From Copromyces sp. CBS 386.78 (Eukaryota > Ascomycota > Sordariomycetes > Sordariales > Sordariaceae), in assembly GCA_030685235.1 (NCBI GenBank), contig MU839165.1, forward strand, positions 124,001-188,000: 64,000 nucleotides of DNA. The letters are read 5' to 3'. This document shows positions 1 through 10,485 of the stretch, one piece after another. Positions within the stretch are counted from its first letter, which is position 1. Every line of letters starts with the position of its first letter. The notes under the pieces are model-generated. The model ran no database searches. It had not been told where the DNA came from and saw nothing but the letters and a program-made list of their open reading frames with translations. The translations under genes and the position numbers were made by a program.

Positions 1-1548
1 GCCACACGCAGGGTTGCAACTTTCCCGGACGGACGGCCTACCCGGGGTTGTTTTCCAGCTCGGACTTGGTCCTTCGACTCGGCCTCGACACTAGGTGAAG
101 CCCCGAGAGCGCTTGGCAGGCGACTTATATGAGTTTGCCGCCGGTTCCGACGATTCAGATAATTAGGAATGTCCTCGACTCTTAAATCCGTTGGAGCAGG
201 GCGTCCATTTTCGACAACGTCCTCAAGCCAAGCCTTATATGGGGTGTTGTCCCACATTGGTGGCAATCGCTCAACAAGATCCTTTGCAAAGTGCTCGCAT
301 AGCTCCCTGGCGGCAGTGTAGACTTTGATCCTGCAGTTGTAGAACAAGTCCGAGTTGACCTTTGACATCTTCACCTCCTTAATGTCAATCCGTTGGGCGA
401 CTTCTCCCAGCAGAATGATAAGCCGATCGACTGGGTCATCGGGAAGGTCGTCGTTGCCAGTAATGATGACGGGAGACGCCCGGGGATGGGGGGAGTTCGA
501 AGGTAAATGTCGGGTTGATACTGGGGCTGGGGCCGGGGTTCCTAATCCTTTGTCCGAGTGTTGGTCTGACAGCTCGCTAGCCTGTCGACTGGTTTTTGTC
601 GTCCTGCCTTTCGGTGGTTCACGAATCGCTAGACTTTGGGATTGAGGTGAGTAAACCCGGTCGTCCCGCGCAAGTAAGCCCTCGGGCTCGGCAGCTGGTT
701 TGGTGAGCAATCCAGCAGCGACATCGCTGATCTTCTTTTGAAGGTCAGGGTGAGCTGCTTGCAGCCAAGCGGCAAACTCGGTGTCCTGCCATTTGATCTC
801 CAATTCCTTGGGAAAATGCGCTAACAAGAACTTTGCCCACTTGTGACATCTGGCCTCGACCTCCTCTTTTAGAGTGACGCCCCCATCTCCTGCCGTAAGC
901 GCGTATGCAAAGAAGATTTCGTCTAGAGGTGGCGGCTTCGTGTCTTTGCGCTTCTTCTTGTCGGCCTTCTTTGATAGCCTCTTGAACTCCTCGTAGGGAC
1001 CCATGATCCCATAGTAAAGTGTGATGGCCTCCATGACCTGGCTGTACATGGCTTCGTATTTCCTCGAGGGAATGATTTCGAACCATCCGGATGCGCCAGA
1101 AACCCAAAGGGTGTTTGGGTCAAATCCGATCGAGTATCGTTCTGATCTAGAGATTTCGATATACGTCGCTTTGTTGTATGGCTTGACGACTTGCAAATTG
1201 TTAGCGATCGAGCAGGAAACCTCCAAGGGGGGGAGGCGGGCATCACCAAGTCAACATACAGCATTCGCGAGCTTCATCGTCATCGTCTTCCACTGGTTCA
1301 AGTTTTCCGCGTACGATAAACGGCCCCTCGAGATCAACATGGAGCGGGTTTGCCAGCGTCTTTCCGTCTTTTTGATAGATGGTGGCATCTGCCAACACGG
1401 CAAAATATGGCCACGATTCATCCGGAGATCCTGGGGTCACCGGCTTGAGTATAGCCAACTCCTTTGTCCATCGCCGGCGCCTGTCGTCGGTCGAGTCGAT
1501 GGATGCGCTAGAGCCCCTTCTGCGCCGTGGGCGTCCTGGTCCGGCCAT
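1..1548 (-). CDS. dim-7: RFTS-domain protein, probable DIM-7 / Raf2-like DCDC subunit (partial, 3' end off window)
   Basis: Two exons are visible on the minus strand: 1548-1260 and 1189 to the window edge, still open at position 1. The intron is 1190-1259 (donor GTATGT, branch GCTAAC, acceptor CAAG). Spliced residues from about 40 to 170 fit a replication-foci-targeting (RFTS) domain: YFAVLADATIYQKDGKTL, then DLEGPFIVRGKLE, then across the splice NKATYIEISRSERYSIGF, LWVSGASGWFEI and MEAITLYYGIMGPYEE. RFTS domains occur in DNMT1 and in fission yeast Raf2. The Neurospora Raf2 counterpart is DIM-7, which recruits the H3K9 methyltransferase DIM-5 to RIPed DNA within the DCDC (CUL4-DDB1) complex. 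No methyltransferase motif is seen in the ~490 residues available. A Ser/Pro-rich linker separates the RFTS domain from a further helical segment (DDPVDRLIILLGEV onward). The family call comes from domain pattern. The gene name rests on my memory that dim-7 lies a few loci from erg-1 and nmr-1, so another RFTS protein is possible. It diverges from the PUS4 gene. Confidence 0.65.
1190..1259 (-). other. Intron 1 of the RFTS-domain gene
   Basis: The donor GTATGT starts at 1259 and the acceptor CAAG ends at 1190. A GCTAAC branch site lies about 10 nt upstream of the acceptor. Splicing is phase 1 and joins the two halves of the RFTS domain in frame; unspliced, the frame stops at 1243. Confidence 0.85.
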
Positions 1549-2221
1549 TTTGTTGTTGTGGTTCTCCCAAAGAAACGGGCTCGGTAATAATTTGGTCGTA
1601 TGTAGATATCAAGGCTGAAGACTTGGGAAGTCGATCGAGATCGTAACTAAAAGGAACTTCTAGTTGTTGAAACTGCTGACAGCCTCTTGTCGTAAACGTT
1701 TGAGTCGCCACCTATCACAGTGATTTGGCCTTGGGCCAAAGTGAAGATGATAATATTTTACACGGTAATTGTTAAAGAAACACAAAGGGGGGGTAACAGG
1801 GAAACAGTAAGCGAAAGGGTATCGAGTGGGAGGGAGTGGGATGTAACGCGATGCTTTTCTCGACGACAGGCCAATGGACGCGACTTGTTCACACGCGCAG
1901 CGAGAGCGGGACGGGACCTCGACGGCCGGATTGCCAAATCGTTCGTCAGTGGTGTGGGGGCCCCAGGCACTTAAGTTGGAAACCCCTGTTCCCCGGCTCC
2001 ACATCCGCTACTGATAAGGGACGATAAGCCCTAAAATTAGTGAGCGGTCCCCTGCAGTGCGGTCCGATGTCTGAGTCTAGGAATTTTTGAGTGACGGCTT
2101 CCTGCGCAGACTCCCATTGGAAACACGTTCTGCTGCATCCGAGTTCAGAAGGGCTGTATCCATTGTTCCCCGAATTATTATTATCCCCGTCTCTCCTACA
2201 CCAACTTTCCAGAGATTGTAA
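1549..2221. promoter_or_regulatory. Divergent intergenic region between the RFTS-domain gene and PUS4
   Basis: About 670 bp separate two divergently transcribed start codons, so the region must hold both promoters and 5' leaders. No clear TATA box or recognised regulatory motif was seen. The overlapping short open frames look like chance. Confidence 0.4.
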
Positions 2222-3786
2222 ATGATCTGCGCGTCATTCATCAAGATGGCACAGAACAGCCTCGCTGAGGGCGTCTTCGGTATGTCATCACTGGTACCGT
2301 CATCACTACGCCTTCAGTCTTCCGCGCGCATTCTACAGATGGAGTCTTCGAAAAGCGCATCATGAAGAAGTAAAGCTGACCTAATACTACTCCAACGACA
2401 GCCATCAACAAGCCTTATGGCATGAGCTCTGCCCAGGTTATCCGCGACTGTCAACACCACTTCAACCCCTCCAAGCTCTTCGCGCCCCTCCTAGCCGCCG
2501 ACCGCGCCCTCCGCGAGAAGGAAAACAGATACCAAAAGCAACGCCGCACCCATGCCAAGCGGGAAATGAACGTCAAGATCGGCCACGGCGGTACCCTCGA
2601 CCCCCTCGCCACCGGTGTCCTGATCCTCGGCGTCGGCAAGGGCACCAAGGCTCTGCACGACTTCCTGGGCTGCACCAAGACGTACGAGACCGTGGTAGTC
2701 TTCGGCGCCAGCACCGACACCTATGACCGCGTCGGCAAGCTCATCAAGAAGGGCGACTACAGCAACATCGCACGCGAGCAGGTCGAAGAGGCCCTCAACT
2801 CCTTCCGCGGCAAGTTCCAGCAGATGCCCCCGCTCTACTCGGCGCTCAAGATGAACGGCAAGCCCCTATACGAATACGCGCGCGAGGGCAAGCCGATCCC
2901 CCGCGAGATCGAGACCCGCGAGGTCGACGTGACGGAACTCGAGCTGACCGAGTGGTACGAACCGGGAACGCACAACCACCGGTGGCCGACGGAGGAGGCT
3001 GAGCAGGCCGAGAAGAACGTGGTCAAGTCGGTGTGGCAGGTGGCCAAGAACCAGCAGGAGGGCACGACCAGCACAGAGGAGGCCGCGACGTTAATACCGG
3101 AGATGATGGAGAAGGAGGTCAATGCGTTGGCGGACCACGAGAGCAACAAGCGCGCGGCCGAGGAGCGCGTGGACGAGTTGGTCTCCGACGAGCCCGCGGG
3201 CAAGAAGAGGAAGACCGAGACCGGGGCCGCCGAGCCCATGATGTCTGGTGCTCTGAAAGATAAGAAGGGCAAGGACAAGAAGCAGGACAAATACGCCAAG
3301 AATCGGGGTCTGGATCTTGCTCCTCCTCCACCCTCGCCCGATACTCCCTTCCCCTGGGAGGGCAAGGGTCCTCCGGCTGCCAAGATCCGCATGACTGTGA
3401 CTTCGGGCTTCTACGTCCGCAGTCTGTGCCATGATTTGGGTGAGAAGCTTGGATGCGGCGCCATGATGGCTGAACTGGTTAGGTCCAGGCAAGGAGAGTT
3501 CGTTTTGGGAACTGATAACTGCATGGAGTACTCCGATCTTGCCCTGGGCGAGGAGGTCTGGGCACCCAAGATCCAGAAGGCTCTGGATTTGTGGAACAAC
3601 AAGGACAAGGTGGCCAAGGCCCAGGCTATTGAGCCGGTAGTAAAGAAGGAGGAGGTCAAGGCTGAGCCAGTCAAGACCGAAGATGTTAAGACCGAGGAGC
3701 AGCCCACAAGCGAGGTAAAAACCGAAGCATCTGCTTCCGTAAAGGACGAGGAGACCGTCAAGACAGAAACTGAAACGAAGGCATAA
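2222..3786 (+). CDS. PUS4: tRNA pseudouridine synthase, TruB/Pus4 family
   Basis: Two exons: 2222 (or the in-frame ATG at 2246) to 2279, and 2402-3786. The intron 2280-2401 has donor GTATGT and branch GCTGAC. The start at 2246 gives MAQNSLAEGVFAINKPYGMS, the usual TruB opening (G-x-x-x-I-x-K-P-x-G-x-[ST]S), and a 472-residue protein. The catalytic motif GHGGTLDPLATGVL is present, with the nucleophile Asp near residue 78. Further TruB blocks are the QMPPLYSALKMNGKPLYEYA stretch and VTSGFYVRSLCHDLGEKLGC. TruB/Pus4 makes Psi55 in the T-loop of nuclear and mitochondrial tRNAs. Compared with bacterial TruB there is a ~30-residue charged insert before the catalytic motif, a ~120-residue Lys/Glu-rich insert (about residues 205-320), and a Lys/Glu/Val-rich tail of about 60 residues. 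The fungal enzymes tolerate such inserts. The gene converges on the Sec2-like gene downstream. Confidence 0.92.
2280..2401 (+). other. Intron of PUS4
   Basis: The donor is GTATGT at 2280, a GCTGAC branch lies at 2375-2380, and the AG acceptor ends at 2401. Splicing joins the codon G|CC and restores the TruB N-terminal INKPYG motif. Confidence 0.88.
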
Positions 3787-4201
3787 CAAATTACTACATC
3801 ACCGCAAGCGAAAAATAAATAAAGCAAAGTATACCCAATTGATAATGAGTTATTATTCCGAGGTCAATATCGAGAAGCCTCATATGATGCTGTCCAGGTA
3901 GACACAGCGTTGAATTGTCAAAGTTGATAATCTAACGCTGCCGCCATGAATGCTCCTTCCCACCGACCCCGTCTATATCCAAGAACCAGCCCGAGCCCGC
4001 CGACCATGCAATTCCGTCATGATGCCTGCCGTGCCCCTGGTTTTCCTTTTTTTTCCGCCAGATAAATGCTAGCCCAAAAGCAAGATCTCGACTACCTACA
4101 TGCATACCCATTCATCCCCATCACTACATTACATTACATTGAATTAAAATTACCCTCCCCTCCATATATCTCGGAGAGGTTACCATTAAATATTATCACC
4201 C
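3787..4201. other. Convergent intergenic region (3' UTRs of PUS4 and the Sec2-like gene)
   Basis: About 415 bp lie between two convergent stop codons. An AATAAA-like stretch (AAATAAATAAAG) occurs 25-40 nt after the PUS4 stop and may serve as its poly(A) signal. Nothing else is recognised. Confidence 0.4.
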
Positions 4202-5308
4202 TCAGTCGTCCAGATCCAGCCTGGGTTTATCCCCCTTGGGCGTCACCACGGCTACCAGCTTCCCTCCATCCTCATAATCACTGTCCCCCTCCCCCTCCCC
4301 ATCCATATCTTCCCTTCCCACCCCCCTCCCACTCTCCAGCATCTCCGTCTCCCTCAAAACCTCCCTAACCCTCTCCATCCTCCTCACCGCCCCCTCCAAC
4401 ATTTCTAGTCTTTCCTTCTTCTGCTCATCCCTCTTTTCCAGCGTCTTGACCCTCTCTTCGAGCTTCGCTCTCGCCCGCCTTTCGTTGGCAACCATCTCGT
4501 TCGCTTCTGAGAACAGGGTTACAGAAAGTTCTTCAATCTCCCGCGACGTGGCGGTGAGTTTCGCCTCGGCCTTGGCTAGCTTGGAGCGGGTTTCCGTGTG
4601 CAGCGACTTTTCGGTGTCCAAGGCTGTTTGGAGGTCGGAGATCTCCTTTTGGTGTTGGACACTAGGGGTAGATTGGAAAGGTTGTTGGAGCGGGCTGCTT
4701 TGCGTGAAGGATTGCGAGAGGGTCGATTGGTGTGTTGGCATGTGTGGGTGGGAACCCGCGGGAGGTGTGCCGGATTTGAGGTTGGGTGTTGATTTGCGCG
4801 AGGTCAAGAAGGCGGAGAGACGGGAGGCGGCGCCGGTGGGCAAGAAGGAGGAGACGGAGCCGACGCTGCGAGGGGCGACGCTGGCGGGGGAGGCGTTGGC
4901 TGTTGCGGTGGTGGAGGGGGTTGCGGATTGGGGAGGGGTGGCGAGGGCGGCCGCGGCGTGTTGTTGTTGCGATTGTTGTTGCGGTGATGATATTTGGGAG
5001 GCAGTTGGGAAGGCTTGTGATTGTGATTGTTCTTGTTTGAGTTGTCCTCGTAGCCGGGCTATCTCGTCTTCGTAATCGGCCCAGCGGTCGACGGCGGACG
5101 AAGCCTTTTCATTGAGCAGACGCACTTGGTTTTGAAGTTCTTGGATCTTGTTGTGAGCGTCGAGAACGGCCGCTTGCATCTCCTCGAAGGGCTGGGTCCC
5201 CTCAAGATCCGTACCGCATTGCGGACAGCAAGGGGCGGTAGACAACGTCCGGGTGACCGGTTCGGCGACGGGGGCGGCGGTCATGGTCATGGTAGCGGTG
5301 GTCGACAT
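4202..5308 (-). CDS. Sec2-type GDP/GTP exchange factor domain protein
   Basis: A single-exon frame of 368 residues. The N-terminus has a CPQCGTDL zinc-ribbon-like pair of cysteines (only one CxxC), as in many fungal Sec2-family proteins. It is followed by a heptad-patterned coiled coil (about residues 45-95) with LLNEKASSAVDRWADYEDEI. A low-complexity Ser/Gln/Thr/Pro linker occupies about residues 95-215. A second coiled coil (about 215-310) contains EIEELSVTLFSEANEMVANE, which is the Sec2p exchange-core signature. The protein ends in an acidic tail. In yeast, Sec2p activates the Rab Sec4p on secretory vesicles; a role in polarised secretion is inferred by family. At 368 residues it is shorter than S. 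cerevisiae Sec2 and keeps mainly the GEF helix. The start is the first Met and nothing upstream in frame argues for a longer protein. Confidence 0.78.
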   Translation of the reverse strand: MSTTATMTMTAAPVAEPVTRTLSTAPCCPQCGTDLEGTQPFEEMQAAVLDAHNKIQELQNQVRLLNEKASSAVDRWADYEDEIARLRGQLKQEQSQSQAFPTASQISSPQQQSQQQHAAAALATPPQSATPSTTATANASPASVAPRSVGSVSSFLPTGAASRLSAFLTSRKSTPNLKSGTPPAGSHPHMPTHQSTLSQSFTQSSPLQQPFQSTPSVQHQKEISDLQTALDTEKSLHTETRSKLAKAEAKLTATSREIEELSVTLFSEANEMVANERRARAKLEERVKTLEKRDEQKKERLEMLEGAVRRMERVREVLRETEMLESGRGVGREDMDGEGEGDSDYEDGGKLVAVVTPKGDKPRLDLDD

Positions 5309-6556
5309 GGCTCACCGGGGCCCCGATAGGACGGACGACAAGTATCGTCGGAAGAGTCCGTACCTGAGTCGGATTGGACGGAAATGGTGGTGACCGGATT
5401 GAAACGGTTCGTCCGGTCTTGATGTTTTTTTTTTCTTTTCGGGAACCAAGTGGACTCCTGTCAGGAACGAGAAAACTGGATGGGAGACAACCGTTGCGGT
5501 GGGGGTGGCCTGGTTCCCGTTCGAAACAGGGGCAGGGGCTTCTTGTTTTCGTCTTGGTATTTGGTTTTGTGTATCTGGAGGCGCTGATGAAGCTGACGAA
5601 GCTGACCAACACGTCACCAGATCTCACTCTTCCCTCCTCCTTTTTTGAGGAATAAGTCAGCTGTGAAAGGGAGGACAAGAAATGGGTGGAAATGGATTAA
5701 GGCACGCAGGGGTCTCGGTGACGTACCGCCATCAACGTTCTGTTCCCCCCGCCGTTCCGATGATCTTCAGCGGTATGTAGGTACCGCATGCACGATGCAA
5801 GGCCCATGTGGGGAGGGTGGAAGACGCCGAGCCGCCCTTGGGCCGCCCTAAAGAAACACTACTCCTTAAGATATGGTCCAGGGGGCGGATGGCGGCACGC
5901 AAAGATGGGGACAATGGAACAAACATATGAAGAAGGTTAATGGTATCTTCTATACAAATTCAAGAATGGGTATCCAGCTTCTTAATGCAATGACCGCCTC
6001 AGGTTGGCCTAATGTCACCATATCTTTCCTTGCGGCGACAAGATCATAGCTTGCCATCGTCTTCAATAATCCCCAAACCGGCCGCTACATCGTAACTTGG
6101 TTGTTCCGCTGTGTCAAAGATGAATCTTGACAGGGCCGAGCTCCATCTTCTCCGAACGCGAACCCCATCGCCCAGACTCTTTTCTACGCAGTCTAACTTG
6201 GCGTAACGGGAGTATACGCCAGAATTCTTGGGCCAGGATATCTCTTGGCTTGAAACCATTACTGGTCTTGCGCCCTCAGGCATGCGGGCTCTGTGGAGCA
6301 GTCGATATGTCGATGGTCTGGCCTCTTGAAAACAGTGATGTTTTGGCGGTCGACCTGCCGCCGCACCTGCAAGCTCTTGACATGGTGTTGACAGGAGATC
6401 TGACAAGACATCTCCTGTCATTACCCGGTGAACTCCCGGGAAAGATGACGTCCGGATCACCTTAATAACACGCTGTATCTCAAGCCAGTAACTCCGCTAT
6501 GCATTGCTTCTTGAGCATCCTTTTTCACGTCTCGTTTGAAACTCCATCCGCCGACC
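5309..6556. other. Intergenic region: Sec2-like promoter and CSL4 3' flank
   Basis: About 1.25 kb lie between two minus-strand genes. The part near 5309 must hold the Sec2-like promoter and leader, and the part near 6556 the CSL4 3' UTR. A frame of 138 codons at 6044-6460 (minus) shows no family pattern and is taken as chance. A perfect inverted repeat lies at 6389-6420 (separate entry). Confidence 0.35.
6389..6420. repeat. Perfect 10-bp inverted repeat (hairpin) downstream of CSL4
   Basis: TGACAGGAGA at 6389-6398 is matched exactly by TCTCCTGTCA at 6411-6420, with a 12-nt loop. It lies about 140 nt beyond the CSL4 stop, in the direction of CSL4 transcription, so a transcript reaching it could form the stem. 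Whether it is functional is unknown. Confidence 0.6.
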
Positions 6557-7273
6557 TCAGTAAGGCTTCGCAACCTTTCTGGGTTCGCTGAGCCCAGTCT
6601 CAGGGTCCTTGTATTCCTTCCAGTTGACGGGATACATGGTGTTGCCAGCCTCGCTTGTCGCCATGATGACACCGAGCTCGTTACGCGCTGTCGATAGGTA
6701 GTAGCTTGCTTGGTCACCAAGAGAAATCTAGTAGATGGCAGCATGTCAGCGAAGATATTCACCCATTCTTTGGTAGAGGGAGAAGAGAAAAGCACTCACC
6801 ACCTCAGCTCTAACAATATCCCCAGGCCTGAAGCTATCGTAGATCTTCACCCTATCCTTCTCTGTCGCCCTCACATCTTGCACTCTGATCAGGCCCTGCC
6901 ACTCGGCTTCCAGAACAGTATCGCCACAAATCAGGATGGCCACGACCGCTTGGCGCGGCATGATGCGAATCACCCGGCATAGCACAACGTTGCCCACTTC
7001 AGGCAGGACTTCGCGCTTGTCTGACGAACCCGCCGCACGCAGTACGGAGATGGTCGGCAGCTCGGCAGGCGACGTCTGGGTATTGATAATCTTGTTCAAG
7101 CGCTTCGCGGGGCCGGGCGCTTTGGCGGGCTGTGCGATGTTGACGACGCCGAGCAACGAAGCGTAGAGGTTCGACTCGTGGATATGGGTTCCGGGGCCGG
7201 GTTGGAACTTGGAGACAGGGCCGAGAAATTGGCCGGGGATGGCCATCGAAGGGGAGGAGGATGTGGTCGCCAT
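6557..7273 (-). CDS. CSL4: RNA exosome cap subunit Csl4
   Basis: Two exons: 7273-6800 and 6727-6557. The intron 6728-6799 has donor GTGAGT, branch GCTGACA and acceptor CTAG, and is phase 0. The protein is 214 residues. The N-terminal domain begins around AIPGQFLGPVSKFQPGPGTH, a typical Csl4 opening. The S1 domain follows: LPEVGNVVLCRVIRIMPRQA, then WQGLIRVQDVRATEKDRVKI and DSFRPGDIVRAEVISLGDQA, where the last part crosses the splice. The C-terminus (YYLSTARNELGVIMATSEAG, then MYPVNWKEYKDPETG) is the conserved Csl4 zinc-ribbon-like region with few cysteines, as usual in fungi. Csl4 is one of three S1-domain cap proteins of the nine-subunit exosome core and acts in 3'-5' RNA processing and decay in nucleus and cytoplasm. 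It is divergent from erg-1, about 715 bp away. Confidence 0.93.
6728..6799 (-). other. Intron of CSL4
   Basis: The donor GTGAGT starts at 6799, a GCTGACA branch is present, and the acceptor CTAG ends at 6728. It is phase 0 between ...IVRAEV and ISLGDQ. Confidence 0.9.
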
Positions 7274-7989
7274 TGTGTCGTTCTAGAGGGTCGAATCGAT
7301 ATCGATGACGAAAGTTTGCGAAAGGGTAGAAAGTGGGTTTGTTGGAGACGCGGTGGCGGGTGCGACGCGCGATAGGAAAACTAAACAAACTAGAGATAAC
7401 GATGCGACCGAACGGACCCCGCGGCGATAACAAATTGGAGCTTCTGATGGATGTTTGGGGTTTGGATGCCGAAATGTGATTGACCCGCGCGGACGGGATT
7501 CAATGACGGAAGGGGCACCGAAAAAAAATGGGAACCCTTGTCGGTGCCAAGACCTGTTCAGTGTCGCGCCCTGTGCGACAGCACTGCCGGGCAAGCTGCC
7601 GCCGAGGGGAGCTTCTGAAAGCACCCCTCCAGCCTGCCGGTGTGTCTCTCCCCAATTGGATGGAAGAGTGGCTCCCCTAGGAAATCGTCTAAACGCTATC
7701 CGAAGCAATTGAGCATTATCATTGGTCAAAGCTCTCAAATTGTGGAAAGTCAGACGTGTCGGAAGTCGCGACACCCGCCTGGGCGGGCATGTTGCAACCG
7801 CAAGGGTCCTCCACCGGGAAGTCAGGGTTGTTGAGGATCCATGGGATGGCGGAACCCCCTGTCGGCGGTGGAATTGTTGTGGCCATTGTTTTGTTTCTTT
7901 AATAATTCAAGATTCCCATCTTCTCTTTCCCTTGTTTCTCGTTTTCTGTTCTTGACATTGTGCCGTCTCGTCAATCGCAAATCGTCACA
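7274..7989. promoter_or_regulatory. Divergent promoter region CSL4 / erg-1
   Basis: 716 bp between two divergent start codons. The last 90 nt before erg-1 are pyrimidine-rich (runs of TTTC and CTTTCC), common just upstream of Neurospora start sites. An in-frame upstream ATG for erg-1 sits at 7960. No TATA box is obvious. Confidence 0.4.
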
Positions 7990-8824
7990 ATGCCTTCCAA
8001 GAAGCAGACCTCCTCCGGCGGCAACAAGCCGTCCGGCTCCGGCTCCGGCTCTTCCACCCACTCGTCTTGCCGCTGCCGCTGCAGCATCGGTGGCTGGCTC
8101 AAGTTCTTCGCCATCTTGTTCGCCCTGGTCGCGCCCATCGTCTACGTTCTTGAGCAGCGTCTCGAGTCTTTCTATGTTTTCGATACGGAGCACCTTCACG
8201 ACCTTTCCAAGCGCGCCATCAGCGCTCACGGCAACGATACCAAGGCTATTGTCAAGTACATTGTCGACGAGCTGAGCGAGCGCAACGGCGTTGCTCCCTA
8301 CGTCAACAATGATGAGGAGTGGGTGTTCAACAACGCTGGTGGTGCCATGGGTGCCATGTACATCATCCACGCCTCCATCACCGAGTACCTGATTATCTTC
8401 GGTAAGCCCCTTCCCAAAGCCTTTCGCAAGCTTGTGCTTCCCTCTTCTTTGGACTTGACCCGTCACTAACACACTTCACACAACAGGCACTGCCATCGGC
8501 ACTGAGGGCCACACCGGCCGCCACACCGCCGACGACTACTTCCACATCCTCACCGGCACTCAGACTGCCTACGTCCCCGGCGAGTACGAGCCCGAGGTCT
8601 ACCCTCCCGGTTCCGTCCACCACCTCGTCCGCGGCACCGTCAAGCAGTACAGGATGCCCGAGAGCTGCTTTGCGCTCGAGTATGCGCGCGGCTGGATCCC
8701 TCCCATGCTGTTCTTCGGCTATGCCGATACCCTCAGCAGCACGCTCGATTTCCCTACCCTCTGGCGCACCTCCGTCATTACCGGTCGCGAGATGGTCGCC
8801 AACTTGCTTAAGGGCAAGTTCTAA
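7990..8824 (+). CDS. erg-1: C-8 sterol isomerase (ERG2 family)
   Basis: Exons 7990-8401 and 8487-8824; the intron 8402-8486 has donor GTAAGC, a CACTAAC branch and a CAG acceptor. The spliced protein is 249 residues from the ATG at 7990; an in-frame ATG at 7960 would add 10. After a Ser/Gly-rich N-terminus and a CRCRCS cluster, a single membrane segment ([20 protein letters not shown]) anchors it to the ER. The ERG2/sigma-1-receptor core follows: [40 protein letters not shown] (across the splice), and [19 protein letters not shown]. It carries fungal ERG2 motifs (His and acidic residues in [13 protein letters not shown]). The enzyme shifts the C8-C9 double bond to C7-C8 in ergosterol synthesis. 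Neurospora erg-1 mutants are known to be sterol defective and nystatin resistant. I recognise the sequence as the Neurospora protein. Confidence 0.95.
8402..8486 (+). other. Intron of erg-1
   Basis: The donor is GTAAGC at 8402, the branch CACTAAC is at 8464-8470, and the CAG acceptor ends at 8486. It is phase 1 and restores ...IIFGTAIG. Confidence 0.92.
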
Positions 8825-10470
8825 GCATGTTATTGCTTGGTCTTCTTGTTGAGCTGCTATCTTCACCAAGAACGATGCTAGAAGGATATGAAAGTTTTGG
8901 AATGCATGGGATAGAATATAGAGTATAGATATGGCTTCTCGGCACATGGGGTTGTACACATGTTGCTGTACATTTGCGCGGTCCTTGTTAGACTGCAGTT
9001 TTTGGTTTATACCACGACCTGCCTATACCTATATCTACGTAATGTAATCAAAACATGACAACCTACACAGTAACCTCTTCTGGATCATCCGTGGCCTTAG
9101 CTTCTGAATTCACTTGCAGGTCTCGCTAGTCAACAAGTAACAGGGAAGAGACACTCTGGTTTGACTTATGATAGCTGAGCTCTGGTTTAGTTCAAGGCAA
9201 CTCGTTTCAAAGGACTTCTTCGTTGATACCTTGAAAGTCTCTTCACCTCTCTCTTCACTTCAACCTTCCCTTCTCTCTGCAGCGTTATTCCTGTTCTCCA
9301 ACATCCATACTTCCCTGTCTTCGCGTCTTAGCGCCTCTTAGTCTCTTTTCAAATCCTAGACTTCATATTAATAACGACTCTGAAGAGTACCAAATATCCG
9401 ATCTAAAGTAATGTCGCACAAACGTCATGGTACACCTATGACCGACCCGGTTGTCCTCGGCATATTTCTTTCTTTCCATCTTCCTTTACATTTCATTCCT
9501 AGAAGCAGCGCCATCCATCATCCAGCGGACAAACGGGGAGTCTATGGTCTTTACCGACATACCGCGTGGAATATATAGCCTGGACACTCGAGCATTTCAT
9601 ACGATGACTGTTGGTCATGCCTCGTCTCCTCGTTTTCTCGTTTCCTCGTTTTACCGTTTCCTCGTTTGTTCTTTTGCCGAGAAGCCCGCCCCGTCATCAC
9701 GCCACTACGCCACGAGACTGCAAAACCGCGAGATAACGAGACGACGAGGGAGCGGGATAATGGGATGGATGGTTTCACAAGTGACGATTCGTCCAGCCTG
9801 ATTCCAAAGGAGTGGCTGATTGGGATATTTTACGGGATAACGCGGTTAAACTCTGTTGTTGTATCGCCAACCCCAGGGCTTGTTTGAGAAAGGATACTGC
9901 GAGAAGAGGGAGATGTTTGTAGAGTGAAAGAACGAGGTGACAGTTTGGAATGATTTAGCGGGTGAATGTCATGTTTCTGTTGCTCGCAAAAGCTCACTTG
10001 CTGTGAAGCTTTGATGATGGAGCCTGTTATTGGACAAAAGCTTCTGCATGAAGTACTCTCTGTTTGGGACTTTGGGTCTTTGTCTATGACCTTACAGATT
10101 GTTGGTGCGGGAGAAAAGATGAGCTGAATCCCATGAGTGCCATGACTATAGTCAGAAATTTGGAGACAGTTGATATTCATGAGCTTCGTAAAATCGGTTT
10201 GGCCAAGTTGCCGTTCGGCACCGGCTGCTATCTCGACTATATGGTCAGGGTGATGGAAGTTAAATCATTAAGCCCCTACGTATTTGGCCGATAGACTCGG
10301 GAAGATAATCAGGACTCGGCGACAGTTCATCTCATCTAGTTCTGAAGATGTCATGGATGGCACTTAAATGCTCCTCATGGCCAGAAATTGTTTGTAGCAG
10401 TGAAAGAGACCATTGCTCCGTGGCGAAAAGTTCGACTTTACGAATACACTAGTACCTCTGAAGCCTGTTT
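8825..10470. other. Intergenic region downstream of erg-1
   Basis: The first ~200 nt are presumably the erg-1 3' UTR. The rest has normal base composition but no open frame with a recognisable domain. It contains a CTCGTTT-type repeat patch (separate entry). No RNA gene was recognised. Confidence 0.4.
9621..9750. repeat. CTCGTTT-like short repeats with an imperfect inverted copy
   Basis: 9621-9670 consists of imperfect copies of CTCGTTTTC / CTCGTTTCC. Partly complementary text (ACGAGACTG, CGAGATAACGAGACGACGAG) follows at 9711-9749. Together they could fold as an imperfect stem. No known family is recognised. Confidence 0.4.
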
Positions 10471-10485
10471 AGGCCCTGATCGGCT

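Noticed and set aside
6044..6460. 138-codon minus frame downstream of CSL4
   Set aside because: No domain; spans a hairpin and likely 3' UTR.
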